Below, one piece after another: positions 26,108-35,127 of a stretch of 61,447 nt of DNA. Where the stretch lies: positions 1-61,447 of the forward strand of contig CAZJUP010000015.1 in NCBI GenBank assembly GCA_964549275.1, given 5' to 3'. Position 1 is the first letter of the stretch. Each line of letters begins with the position of its first letter. The position numbers were made by a program, and so were the translations under genes. The stretch comes from CAZJUP01 sp964549275 (GTDB lineage Bacteria > Fidelibacterota > Marinisomatia > Marinisomatales > TCS55). The notes under the pieces were generated by a model. It worked only from the letters and a program-made list of their open reading frames with translations. It was not told the origin of the DNA and did no database searches.

Positions 26108-26993
26108 ATAACTCATTCGTCAAACAATGAATCGCACCTCCGCTTAGGCGGAATTGTGTAGTTGGAACGGTAATATGGATAACGCCGAGGGAATCTAATA
26201 AAGGGGCTACCTTATTAGATCTAAACCGTGTAGGACCAATGAGGTATCCGGGTAAAGGTTGGCAGTTTACAGCAAATTCTCCTAATTCTGTATCGGTACC
26301 GATGGCATCCTCCGGTGGAACGTCGACAAGGTGAATTCCACGTTGGCTCGAAAAATCTTGAAGCCGTTTAACCGAATTTTGGTCCATAAGCTCTGTGCAG
26401 GAAATCAACGCTACCAGTTTTGAGTTTTTATCCATAACGGGTGTAAAGATGGTATCCAAATGGAAGGCGTTTGATTTTAAAATGATCAATTCTTTCACAT
26501 TAAATTCTTGAGCTACTTTTTCAGCGCCACTTTGATTATTTCGGGATACACCGGAAAATAAAACACCTTCTTTCCGACAAAAATAAAATTCACCTCCTTC
26601 AGCATAACAGTTGGAAGTTTCCGGAAGTCGACTGGTTTTATATCCCCAGGAATCCAGGATTACCTGCATAATATCCGCTTCCATTTGACGGGCTTTTTCC
26701 CTGAATTTTGAGATAATGATTTTATCAGATTGATTACTGACAAATAAATCCCGGACAAAAACAAAATCATGATTTCTTAGATCGAAATTATGCTGGTCAA
26801 GTATGTAAGGAAAATCAAGTTCTACCGTTTCGATTGGTAGGCGGTTCATTAAGGTGGAAAGCATAAACATTTCAATCTCAACCAATTCCTGAATGGGAAC
26901 CATCCCTTCTTTCATAGCAGGATTATTTTCATAAATAGGGGTGCCATGCCCCCACCAAGGATTGCTTGGGAGTTTTGAAATAAGAATTTTCAT
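26106..26993 (-). CDS. amidinotransferase/DDAH-family hydrolase
   Basis: A 295-residue pentein-fold enzyme of the arginine-modifying superfamily. It keeps the expected order of active-site parts: NHDFVFVRDLFV with D82, EGGEFYF near 132-138, NAFHLDTIF with H178, and the nucleophile C290 in GGAIHCLT near the C-terminus. Family members hydrolyse dimethylarginine, arginine or citrulline-type substrates or transfer the amidino group; which applies here is not decidable. It ends the long minus-strand block and is followed by the bidirectional terminator. It may be a hitch-hiker rather than part of the phosphorus cluster. Confidence 0.8.
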   Translation of the reverse strand: MKILISKLPSNPWWGHGTPIYENNPAMKEGMVPIQELVEIEMFMLSTLMNRLPIETVELDFPYILDQHNFDLRNHDFVFVRDLFVSNQSDKIIISKFREKARQMEADIMQVILDSWGYKTSRLPETSNCYAEGGEFYFCRKEGVLFSGVSRNNQSGAEKVAQEFNVKELIILKSNAFHLDTIFTPVMDKNSKLVALISCTELMDQNSVKRLQDFSSQRGIHLVDVPPEDAIGTDTELGEFAVNCQPLPGYLIGPTRFRSNKVAPLLDSLGVIHITVPTTQFRLSGGAIHCLTNEL

Positions 26994-27011
26994 AAGGAAC
27001 GAAAAATAAGA

Positions 27012-27638
27012 CTAAAAATTAAATTTAAATCCTAATATAAGGATAGAATTCCATTGTTCATTTTTGTAATCAGATTGCTGCATGAGGTAAATCGTTGGAT
27101 TAAGATAGGGAATGGATTTAATGGTTATTCCAACATAGGCACGATTTCGATTTAATTCTTTATGTTCAAAATCATAGAATATCTCATCTGCTATATAGGG
27201 TACAAGTTTTAATGGCGAGAAGGATTTCCTCAATTTAATAGTAACCATGTCACGGTTTCGAAAAACTTCCTTATCTGTTTTTATCCGATATTCTATTCGG
27301 GAACGGGCAGAAACTGCCAATCCCCCGGCTTTAAATTTTGTTGCCACTGTTGCGTGGGGTCTGTGTTCAGATACCCAGGGATTTTTTTGTTCAAAGACTT
27401 CTCTGAAATTTAAACTGAGGGAAAGGTGGGGGTTAACTTTATATTTTATTCCAATATCTGCATGGACGTAATACAGGTTTTTTTCCGAACGAAAATCCTG
27501 CTCAAGTGCCATGGCCCATTTATCAGTAAAATTTCGATTGAATTTTTCTGCGTGCCAAAAATGCAGTGGATTTGAACCGGATGCATTCAAAATGCTCAAA
27601 ATAAATAACAGGGGTAACATGAGGTGTTTCAGTTTCAT
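27012..27638 (-). CDS. DUF2490-family outer-membrane barrel protein
   Basis: A 208-residue protein with a clear signal peptide (KLKHLMLPLLFILSILNASG). The rest alternates short amphipathic strands (FWHAEKFNRNFTDKWAMALE, LSLSLNFREVFE, NRNRAYVGITIKSI) and ends in an aromatic residue (ILGFKFNF), as small outer-membrane barrels do. The pattern matches DUF2490 proteins, of unknown function, common in Bacteroidota and relatives. It is 18 bases from the amidinotransferase-like gene. Confidence 0.7.
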   Translation of the reverse strand: MKLKHLMLPLLFILSILNASGSNPLHFWHAEKFNRNFTDKWAMALEQDFRSEKNLYYVHADIGIKYKVNPHLSLSLNFREVFEQKNPWVSEHRPHATVATKFKAGGLAVSARSRIEYRIKTDKEVFRNRDMVTIKLRKSFSPLKLVPYIADEIFYDFEHKELNRNRAYVGITIKSIPYLNPTIYLMQQSDYKNEQWNSILILGFKFNF

Positions 27639-27689
27639 TATTAACTCTATTTTAAAGGATTGGGAATTTAATCAATTTATAGCTTGATT

Positions 27690-28691
27690 TTAAGGCAAGG
27701 CCAGTTTGTATAATTCTTCTTCGTCATCACTGACAATAAATATTTTATTTTCTTCCGGGAATATAGCCAATCCTTCTGCTTTGTTTATATTGAAAGGATG
27801 CTTCTCTATAACGCCTGAACCTATTTTATATTTTATAAGCACTTTGTCCTGGTCACTGATCATCCAGAGGTAGTCTTCGTGAGCACCATAATCTAACCCT
27901 GAAAAATCTTTGGCGAATCCAATACGATTATATGAGACCAGATTCAATTGGCTGTCTAATTCTATTAATGCACCGGGGTCTTTTTCCTTAATTAAAAAAA
28001 AGTGACCGTTGTTTCGATTAAAGGTGATTCCTTCTAATCCTCCCCCATCTCGGACACCACTTAACTCCAAGCTTTTTATAACATTTCCCAATGTATCGAT
28101 TTGGAATATTTTCCCCAAAGATTCTTCGGTAATCCACAAAGCGGTGTCACTGTTGTCATGGGCAATCCCTTCCAGATCTGTCCCGGAATAATTAAGAGTT
28201 TTTAAGAGCTTTCCATCAAAGTTAAGATTATAAATACCACCATTGGGTTTATCGCTGACAGTCCACAATGATTTTTTATCCTTAGAGAGGCAAAGCCCGG
28301 AAGGGGACTTGACGGGGATATCTATTTTGGCTAATATCGCCAAATTCAACAATAGAGTTTTGCTCGTTGTATCAGAAAGTCCACCATCATCGGAGACAAT
28401 TAGAGTTACTGTATGGAGTCCTGTGGTGGAAAAAGTAAAAGTTACAGTTTCCCCAAATTGTAAATTTTCTCCGTCAAAAAACCATTGGTACTCATCAATG
28501 TATCCACCGGAATCTGCAGAAGAAGATCCGTCAAAAAGGATGGGTTTTTCTACCTCAGGAGAAACGGGTGAAAAACTGAATTCTGCTACAGGACTAATAT
28601 TAATTTCCATTTGTTCGGAGTCTGTACAGGAAAATGCCATAAACAGGATTGCCGATATTAAGGCGAAAGATAATTGATTATGTTTAATCAA
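27690..28691 (-). CDS. PKD-domain lipoprotein with SdiA-regulated-type beta-propeller
   Basis: A 333-residue exported lipoprotein with lipobox FMAFSC, lipidated Cys near residue 22. Residues about 32-115 are a PKD domain (GSSSADSGGYIDEYQWFFDG, TGLHTVTLIVSDDGG). Residues about 120-333 are a beta-propeller of the SdiA-regulated / phytase-like esterase type (GTDLEGIAHD, GGGLEGITFN, KAEGLAIFPEENKIFIVSDD). The start is a TTG overlapping the end of the preceding gene by eight bases, with no better ATG before the signal helix. Translational coupling to the phytase-like gene is likely. Role: surface-exposed hydrolysis or binding, perhaps of phosphoesters, inferred from neighbours. Confidence 0.7.
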   Translation of the reverse strand: MIKHNQLSFALISAILFMAFSCTDSEQMEINISPVAEFSFSPVSPEVEKPILFDGSSSADSGGYIDEYQWFFDGENLQFGETVTFTFSTTGLHTVTLIVSDDGGLSDTTSKTLLLNLAILAKIDIPVKSPSGLCLSKDKKSLWTVSDKPNGGIYNLNFDGKLLKTLNYSGTDLEGIAHDNSDTALWITEESLGKIFQIDTLGNVIKSLELSGVRDGGGLEGITFNRNNGHFFLIKEKDPGALIELDSQLNLVSYNRIGFAKDFSGLDYGAHEDYLWMISDQDKVLIKYKIGSGVIEKHPFNINKAEGLAIFPEENKIFIVSDDEEELYKLALP

Positions 28692-29919
28692 AGCTTTTCA
28701 ATATGGAGGCTAAATCGTAGAGTAAAATTCTTGAGTTCCATTGGTCCACAACCGCCATTCTCTTTTCGCCATTTATTAATTCAACTGTCGAAATACCATC
28801 TGGAGAAGCCAACTCATTTTTTTGCCAATCGTTTTTTAAATGTGGAAATGCCTTTTGGACCATAATGGTTTGTTCATTATAATTGATTCCTTCAATTATA
28901 CAATCAGAATGATCATCACAATAAAAGTGTGCTTTTGACCCGAGTATTCCCTTAAGGGTTCCGGAACCAATTTCAAAAATTAATATTTTACCTTTTTTTT
29001 CATCAACAGCAAACAAGTGATTCCCCCAAACAGATATCCCCTCTATAGAGTCGTCAAAATAACCATTTATAATTTTATTATGGTGATTTTTTACTCCAAT
29101 TAAAATATTTTTAAACTGCCCTGTATTCATATCGAACCCGGCTACATATCTCTTTTTCATGTTGTTCCCAAATTGATTTTTAGAAGGTTTTTCTTCTGCA
29201 ATCAACAGCAACTTTTGTTTTTCATGGATGGCCATTCCTTCACTTTTACGCATGATTGTTGTAATCTCTTGAGTTGATGCAAAATCAGCATCATATTGAT
29301 AAGTTGTGAAGGACTCCGTTTTTAATTGCTTAAACTTTCGGAATCCGAAATTTCTTTGCTTTCCGTTTTTGAATACTTTTTTGGCCATATCAATAATAAA
29401 GACATCTCCATTATATGTGACCGATAAGCCTTGAGGTTTTATCAGGCAGTCTTCATTTTCAGGTAAATAATATTCGTCCGCTGTTAGTGTACAGGGACGA
29501 CCAATAAATTGATCAAAGGTAAGGGAAGGTGAAAAACGGGCAATACGTCCAATTCCTTCTAAAGAAACATAAATAAATCCTTCTCCGTCCCTGCTAATCC
29601 CGGTAGGTTCCAGCTCGGAATCGGGGGGCAGTCCCAAATCTTTAGCAGTAATAGATTGAATGAGAGTGCCTTCCTTTGAAAAATGCTGTATTCGATGATT
29701 ATTAACATCTGTAATTAAAAGAGAGCCATCAGGGAGAATTTCAACATCATCAGGCTGGGCTAACTGATTTGGTCCATTACCATACCCGTTTTGTGGATGG
29801 GGTATCTTACCGATGGGTTTTATAGATCGATTCAGATCCACCGGTTGTCGGTCAAATCCGGCAGTTATCATGAAAAACATGATAAAGACTAGATGAATTT
29901 TAAGTCGGAAGAAGTTCAT
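28684..29919 (-). CDS. exported NHL / phytase-like beta-propeller protein
   Basis: A 411-residue secreted protein with a signal segment at residues about 8-22. The body is an NHL-type propeller (QPDDVEILPDGSLLITDVNN, PTGISRDGEGFIYVSLEG, KPQGLSVTYNGDVFIID). A SEGMAI blade and IEGISVWGNHLFAVDE near 290 recall the esterase-like domain of phytase. There is a Cys pair (CDDHSDC) near 335. Catalytic activity cannot be claimed from sequence. It and its two neighbours are three different propeller proteins in a row in a cluster rich in phosphate transporters. Confidence 0.65.
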   Translation of the reverse strand: MNFFRLKIHLVFIMFFMITAGFDRQPVDLNRSIKPIGKIPHPQNGYGNGPNQLAQPDDVEILPDGSLLITDVNNHRIQHFSKEGTLIQSITAKDLGLPPDSELEPTGISRDGEGFIYVSLEGIGRIARFSPSLTFDQFIGRPCTLTADEYYLPENEDCLIKPQGLSVTYNGDVFIIDMAKKVFKNGKQRNFGFRKFKQLKTESFTTYQYDADFASTQEITTIMRKSEGMAIHEKQKLLLIAEEKPSKNQFGNNMKKRYVAGFDMNTGQFKNILIGVKNHHNKIINGYFDDSIEGISVWGNHLFAVDEKKGKILIFEIGSGTLKGILGSKAHFYCDDHSDCIIEGINYNEQTIMVQKAFPHLKNDWQKNELASPDGISTVELINGEKRMAVVDQWNSRILLYDLASILKSFD

Positions 29920-29938
29920 TTGGACTAATCAAACTATA

Positions 29939-29970
29939 CAATCAGGGCCGGCAAAAGCCGACCCCGATTG
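29939..29970 (-). terminator. imperfect hairpin between two propeller genes
   Basis: CAATC-A-GGG-CC-GGC, loop AAAA, GCC-GA-CCC-C-GATTG: 11 pairs broken by two bulges or mismatches, in the 72-base gap between the FN3-propeller gene and the phytase-like gene. Read on the minus strand it is followed by TGTATAGTTTGATT. It may act as a partial terminator or a processing site that lowers expression of downstream genes. Confidence 0.45.
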
Positions 29971-29991
29971 CATTTGAGAGGAGAATAAAAC

Positions 29992-31527
29992 TTAGTCTCT
30001 TCCCCAAGAAGATGTAAACATCGTTATACTTCCTTGTCGTTCATTTGCAGAGAAGGCGATACCATTTGTTTGGTGCATACCTAATCCTTCAGAACCAATT
30101 GCACTTTTTTCCATTCCAATATCACCACCTTCGGCTTCAAGGTCACCTGCGGGTGCGATAGAATCGAAAACAGGATTGGCGGGATCCGTCACATCATAAA
30201 CAATAACACCATGGCTTTCCTGAAGAGCCAAGACTGCATAAAGTTTATCTGATTTTGTGACCAATGAACATTCTTCTGGTTCCGTACGTTTTTTTGATTT
30301 TCTTGCATCAATGTTGTAGGGAGGTGCCGGGATATCCTGCTCAATAATATAAGGTTCACCTAATAAAGTGCCATCCGGCAGACTCATCATTTGTAATGTT
30401 CCATTCCGTTCATTGGAAAGTAATGCCAGAGTCCCATCGGGAGAAATAAACAGACCATCTGGTTCTGCGTTTTCGTCTGCACTAGACTTTGGTAAATCTA
30501 CGACGGTGATATTGTTGGCATCCAAAGGCAGATTGGCAACATTAAAGATCATGATCTGGCTTGTTTCTTGAATAGAAACAACCACGGTACCATCTGAAGA
30601 TGTTTCACAGTGTTCCGGTTCAGATTCATCATCCCAGTCCACAAGAAAATCCTGAGCCAAAGTTGCATTTTCTATACCGTTAGATAAATCGATGATGGAT
30701 ACACTTCCGCCCAATCGATCTGCAGGTTTGCAAGGTCGATCTTCACGATCGTCTTCACAAGCGACGATTAAGTGAGTCCCATTTTTTGTAAATGCCGTTC
30801 CGTCAGGGTTATACCCGACTTCTACTTCAGACACTTTTGCACCATCAGAAAGACGGATAAACATAACTTTACCTTTGGCACAATCAGTTTCTGCAATGCA
30901 GACCGCTACATAGTTTTCTCCACCAATTACAGGGGAAACATCAATGGATGTTGCTTCCGCTGTTGCTGAACCAGGGTCTAAATCAAAGGTTTCACCAAAA
31001 GCAAAAGAAGTTGGTGTATAGTCTATGACCGTCAACCGGTTTATGGCAGAAGAAACAAACACAGCCTGGGTTTCACTCCCGGGGATCATACGAACAATTT
31101 CTGCATTTGCATCTGCCCCCGCATCTAAAGTCATCACTGTCTGAATATCAAAACCGCTGTAATATTTTTCACCCGTTTTAACTGTAACTGTCGCAGAAAA
31201 CTCAGACTGGTCTGAACTATCATAACCATATACACGATAATAATACATGGTCATTTGTTCAAGACCAGTATCGGTATAAGTGGTGACATCAGCATCTACG
31301 GTACCCACAACGGTAAATCCACTTGTCTCTTCCAGGCTTCTTTCTATTTTAAAGCCCGTTTCAGCTGTGGAATTATCAACCCAGGATAGAGTAACCGTAG
31401 AATCCGTATTTGAGACAACCGCCAAATTCGAAGGTGTACTCAGCGAAGTGTCAGGGCCTGAATCTTCACACGAGACGTATAATAACGCCGCTGAAAGAAT
31501 GAGTAGGCCACTTAATAGTTTTTTCAT
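29992..31527 (-). CDS. FN3-domain lipoprotein with choice-of-anchor-I-like beta-propeller
   Basis: A 511-residue lipoprotein with lipobox LLYVSC (Cys near residue 20) and a strong AGGAGG site before the ATG. Residues about 30-118 are a fibronectin type III domain (STPSNLAVVSNTDSTVTLSW, YYYRVYGYDSSDQSEFSATV). The rest is a propeller with repeated motifs such as GGSVSIIDLSNG, ISPDGTLALLSNERNGTL and GVIVYDVTDPANPV. It ends with GMEKSAIGSEGLGMH. Cys pairs (CIAETDC, CEDDREDRPC) may form disulfides. Such proteins often accompany secreted phosphatases, but their activity is not established. Confidence 0.75.
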   Translation of the reverse strand: MKKLLSGLLILSAALLYVSCEDSGPDTSLSTPSNLAVVSNTDSTVTLSWVDNSTAETGFKIERSLEETSGFTVVGTVDADVTTYTDTGLEQMTMYYYRVYGYDSSDQSEFSATVTVKTGEKYYSGFDIQTVMTLDAGADANAEIVRMIPGSETQAVFVSSAINRLTVIDYTPTSFAFGETFDLDPGSATAEATSIDVSPVIGGENYVAVCIAETDCAKGKVMFIRLSDGAKVSEVEVGYNPDGTAFTKNGTHLIVACEDDREDRPCKPADRLGGSVSIIDLSNGIENATLAQDFLVDWDDESEPEHCETSSDGTVVVSIQETSQIMIFNVANLPLDANNITVVDLPKSSADENAEPDGLFISPDGTLALLSNERNGTLQMMSLPDGTLLGEPYIIEQDIPAPPYNIDARKSKKRTEPEECSLVTKSDKLYAVLALQESHGVIVYDVTDPANPVFDSIAPAGDLEAEGGDIGMEKSAIGSEGLGMHQTNGIAFSANERQGSITMFTSSWGRD

Positions 31528-31626
31528 AACTATCCTCCTGTTTTATTGACTTTCTTTTATTTATAAAGGTTCAAACGAAACATTTAAGTCAATGATAAAT
31601 GCCTGTTTTCCAGAACCAATTCTTTA

Positions 31627-32820
31627 TCAAAATTCATATTTTACCTGGAGTAGAAATTGATCGTCATTAACAAAACTATTGTCAACAATTTTTCCCTCAT
31701 TGTTTGGCGGATTTTTCTCACCACCTGTTGTTTCACCTAGCAGATAATATTCAACTTTCATACTTAAAAATTCGTTAAACTGAGTGGTAAGTCCCACGGT
31801 CGTCATTTGTCTGCTCCATGTGGCCGGGTCTCCCAATGATGGAGAAAGAATTTCAAGGTTCAATTCACCGACTCGTACAATGGGTTTTATATATTTACCC
31901 TGATTCAAATTGAATTGATATGCTCCTTCGATATAGTGACCATTGCGAGGCAGATATCCATCCATGGCTTTTATGTATTCCGCTCTGACGTGGATATTTG
32001 ATCGGTCAAATCCGGCCCTTCCTCCGTACCACCAATGGGTTTTATCGTCTTTTTCAACACCGGGAGTTACTTTTGCAAAATCATTATAACCAGCTAAGAA
32101 ACCCAAGGATGTTTTCCAATCAAAATCATCAATCAGTTTTCCGGTGTAGTACCATCCCTGAGCGGACAACCCAAATGCTTCAAGTCCGAGTGCTGCTCCA
32201 TATTCGAACGTCTGGCCATCTTTGTCATCGTAATCATCATAAACGAGCATTTTGAAAGATTTATCTTCTGCGGCATCGTCTGTGCCTAAAGGTCTTTTCA
32301 TGGCAAAAGAAAGTTGTCCAGTAAGTTTGAGAGGACCAATCATTGCTTTTGTTTTTGATGCAACATGGTATTCTCTTCCTTTCCAGAAAGCTGTCCCAAT
32401 AAGGGGGTAGCCTTCCGTTTGCCTTTTAACAGCAATCACTGGTTTATTTTTCCCCAGTTCAACCTGGGTGTTAAAGCCAGGTAAGTTCAGTCGAGCATAA
32501 TGTTTATCTACATTGGCTTTTCGGTCGCCGAAGCGAAGTTCGAACTTGTAATAAAGGTTTTCGCTGTAATCCACCCTTGCGGAAAGAACCGCTTTGTCAA
32601 TTCGCATATGTGGACTGCGATTTTTCACCTTTTGGTAGGTTAAGTCCTGATTTTCAAAGCCCCCCGGACCTTCAACGTCAACAAATTCCATTTCTACTTC
32701 CCCGCCGATTAAAATATTCAGTCCGCTTTCAGATTGGACATTTACGGTTTGTGCTGTAAGGAGGCCATAAAGGGGTATGTATATCGAAAAATTCAATACG
32801 AGTTTAATTAGGGTTTTCAT
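31627..32820 (-). CDS. OprO/OprP-like phosphate-selective porin
   Basis: A 397-residue outer-membrane porin with a signal peptide of about 23 residues. The barrel pattern matches phosphate-selective porins: LSARVDYSENLYYKFELRFG, then KHYARLNLPGFNTQVELGKN, with strand-turn repeats to the C-terminal QVKYEF. OprO/OprP channels pass phosphate or polyphosphate, using basic residues in the pore. That specificity is inferred here from family and context, because the next genes encode an organophosphate antiporter and Na/Pi transporters. It lies between the FN3-propeller gene and the antiporter gene in the same direction. Confidence 0.75.
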   Translation of the reverse strand: MKTLIKLVLNFSIYIPLYGLLTAQTVNVQSESGLNILIGGEVEMEFVDVEGPGGFENQDLTYQKVKNRSPHMRIDKAVLSARVDYSENLYYKFELRFGDRKANVDKHYARLNLPGFNTQVELGKNKPVIAVKRQTEGYPLIGTAFWKGREYHVASKTKAMIGPLKLTGQLSFAMKRPLGTDDAAEDKSFKMLVYDDYDDKDGQTFEYGAALGLEAFGLSAQGWYYTGKLIDDFDWKTSLGFLAGYNDFAKVTPGVEKDDKTHWWYGGRAGFDRSNIHVRAEYIKAMDGYLPRNGHYIEGAYQFNLNQGKYIKPIVRVGELNLEILSPSLGDPATWSRQMTTVGLTTQFNEFLSMKVEYYLLGETTGGEKNPPNNEGKIVDNSFVNDDQFLLQVKYEF

Positions 32821-32847
32821 GAGAGTCTTTCTATCTTTATTTGTGAA

Positions 32848-34188
32848 TTATTCATGAGGTTTTTCTTTCCAAAGTGTTAAGGGGATTAATGTAGCAACCA
32901 CAGCTGCACCAATCCAGAAAATAAACGCATGATCAAAATTGTAAGTGTCTACGCCATTGAAGACTGTTTTTCCATTTCCAATGAGAATCCCGCTAATCCA
33001 ATCTTGGGTTGCAGCTCCAACATAGCTGAATATTCCGATAATACCCTTAACAGACCCTGCTGCTTTGATTGGAAGCAGGTCCACAGCCCAGAGTCCACCG
33101 ATGTAAACAACCAAAGCTCCCAATGTAAATTCAAACAGTCCCAGCGCAGCCATATTAAAAGATTTATTCCCAACGGGGGCAAGGTAAATGGCTGCAAGGC
33201 TCAATATTTGAGTCGTTCCCATTATGAGCGCCGGTATATTTCTTTTTGAGCCAAAAAATTTATCAGAAAACCATCCGGAGAATATAGCGCCGCCTAATCC
33301 AAACATCGTTGCAAAACCCATAAGGGAACCTGCTTCGATTAAACTTAATTTTTTTACTTCCTGTAAATATAGGGGTCCCCAACTGTGAATGGCATATCTC
33401 ACTGTATATAGGGAAGTAGCTGCCAGCCCAACTTTAAACACAATGGGGCTTTTCATGACGGAAAGTTGAAAATCCTTTATAGACTTCTTTTTCGCATGAC
33501 CAGCAGAAAAATCCTGTTTGTAATCTGCCACATTGGGCAGCCCATAGGTTTCCGGCCTGTCGGCCAGGGATAAAAACAATATCCCGGCAACAATCAAGCA
33601 CACAACGCCAGGGCCGATAAATCCCATTTGCCATCCAAAAATGCTGACCACTGCCGATGTACCAATAAATGTGAGTCCTTCTCCGATATTATGAGATGCG
33701 GCCCATATACCATATTTGGTACCTCGTTCCCTATTGCTGTACCATTGCGTTAATGATACGACGCTTGGTGCCGATCCCATGGATTGAAACCACCCGTTAA
33801 TACACCATAAAACAGCAAAAAGGAAAAAGGCTTCAGTAAAACCGAAAAGAATATTGATGAGAGCTGAAATCCCTAATCCCGTGGACATAAATTTTCGAAT
33901 ATTGGCATGGTCTGCCATAAATCCGTTTATGAGTTTTCCGACGGCATAGGAATAAAATAATAAAGCGCCAATAATCCCCAATTCAGTGGTTGTGAGAATA
34001 CCCTGATCTAACATGGGCTTTTTGGCCACAGAAATTGTTAGTCTCCCAATGTAAAAGATTCCATAACCAAAAACGACTGACCACAGCACACTATTTCGTT
34101 TAAAATTATAAAGTTTCTTTATATTTGATTCATCGGTTAAAAGTGGTTTGTTTTCTCCAGTTTTCCACCATGAAAATAGATTTTTCAT
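32848..34188 (-). CDS. MFS organophosphate:phosphate antiporter (OPA family, GlpT/UhpT-like)
   Basis: A 446-residue inner-membrane transporter with about 12 helices. I place the start at 34188 (AGGGA before the ATG), which avoids overlap with the upstream gene; an ATG 12 codons earlier is unlikely. OPA-family features are GRLTISVAKKP in the first helix, WFQSMGSAPSVVSLTQWY, ASHNIGEGL and TVRYAIHSWGPLYLQE. The Arg in the first and in the seventh helix sit where GlpT's substrate-phosphate-binding Arg pair lies. Members exchange glycerol 3-phosphate or hexose phosphate for Pi. Two sensor-like homologues (UhpC) exist, but no UhpAB pair is adjacent here, so transport is the better call. Confidence 0.85.
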   Translation of the reverse strand: MKNLFSWWKTGENKPLLTDESNIKKLYNFKRNSVLWSVVFGYGIFYIGRLTISVAKKPMLDQGILTTTELGIIGALLFYSYAVGKLINGFMADHANIRKFMSTGLGISALINILFGFTEAFFLFAVLWCINGWFQSMGSAPSVVSLTQWYSNRERGTKYGIWAASHNIGEGLTFIGTSAVVSIFGWQMGFIGPGVVCLIVAGILFLSLADRPETYGLPNVADYKQDFSAGHAKKKSIKDFQLSVMKSPIVFKVGLAATSLYTVRYAIHSWGPLYLQEVKKLSLIEAGSLMGFATMFGLGGAIFSGWFSDKFFGSKRNIPALIMGTTQILSLAAIYLAPVGNKSFNMAALGLFEFTLGALVVYIGGLWAVDLLPIKAAGSVKGIIGIFSYVGAATQDWISGILIGNGKTVFNGVDTYNFDHAFIFWIGAAVVATLIPLTLWKEKPHE

Positions 34189-34204
34189 TGTTATTCCCTG
34201 TGTT

Positions 34205-35101
34205 TTATTGTTCTGCATCACCAAATAGAAATGCTGCTTTTAATGCCCCCGGAGAAGTCCAATCTGGTTTGAAATCATGTAATTTATTGATAAAGCTTTC
34301 ACAGCGCTTCATGGCGGCTTCCTCAAAATCCCGGTCATCTAAAAAGGAGTGATCAAAGGAAAACTCCGGAATTCGTAATTCTCCGTTTTCTGTCTGAACA
34401 TTCCATATGGTCATGTCTATGCGGCCGAATAATCCATCACCAAAATCTAATTTACCCGGGGTGATCATCCATTCGTCAGCTGAAACACCACCAACAAGTT
34501 GAAGGGGTGTGGAAGGGGATAGTCCTATTGTTCCCAGTATGGGGTATATTTTGATAAAGTCACCCAATGTATTTCCGGGAACAACATCTAATTTTATGGA
34601 ATTCGAAACGGAATATCTAATATCCCGTTCTCCATTCAACAGGGAATAATAGACCACATCAGATTCAAGTTCAATTTCATCGTATTTTGGTGTATATCCT
34701 TCTGAAAGCGTTAAATCAGCTGACAATGCATCTATAGGGTTAGATTGTCTATATTTTACGCCATATTCAAATCCCGGGTTTTTTTGACCGTCTTTAAACT
34801 TTACTTTTTGTCGAATTAAAAAACCTGCTTTTCTTAAATCCAAATTTTCTGTATCAAAAAAGCTGATTTCTTTGTGCTTCAATTTATAGGGGGTTTCATT
34901 TTCTATTACCGGGATATTATTGTTTTCGGCAACAGCTTTCACAATATCCCAATAAGTTTTAAATCCGATTTCGTAATCATTAAAATATTTTTTATTCAAA
35001 AGTAGTTTATATTCACTGGAATTGAGTTTTTGTACTTCATTTGATGAGCATCCGCTAAGGATAAATCCAACCAGAATTAATACTATAGTTTTATTCATCA
35101 T
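34205..35101 (-). CDS. lipoprotein with a CYTH-like (triphosphate-tunnel) domain
   Basis: A 298-residue lipoprotein with lipobox ILSGC, lipidated Cys near residue 17. The segment ISFFDTENLDLRKAGFLIRQ near residue 80 is typical of CYTH domains (YFDTxDLxLRxxGxxLRxR). A later KYDEIELES matches the acidic strand. The N-terminal ExExK is not clear. If functional it would place a triphosphate/polyphosphate-binding tunnel on the outer side of a membrane. The start is uncertain among ATGs at 35122, 35101 and 35098; the middle one is used because a GAGGTG lies 13 bases before it. It sits between the Na/Pi genes and the organophosphate antiporter. Confidence 0.55.
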   Translation of the reverse strand: MMNKTIVLILVGFILSGCSSNEVQKLNSSEYKLLLNKKYFNDYEIGFKTYWDIVKAVAENNNIPVIENETPYKLKHKEISFFDTENLDLRKAGFLIRQKVKFKDGQKNPGFEYGVKYRQSNPIDALSADLTLSEGYTPKYDEIELESDVVYYSLLNGERDIRYSVSNSIKLDVVPGNTLGDFIKIYPILGTIGLSPSTPLQLVGGVSADEWMITPGKLDFGDGLFGRIDMTIWNVQTENGELRIPEFSFDHSFLDDRDFEEAAMKRCESFINKLHDFKPDWTSPGALKAAFLFGDAEQ

Positions 35102-35127
35102 TGTATTCAAAAAACACCTCATTATCT

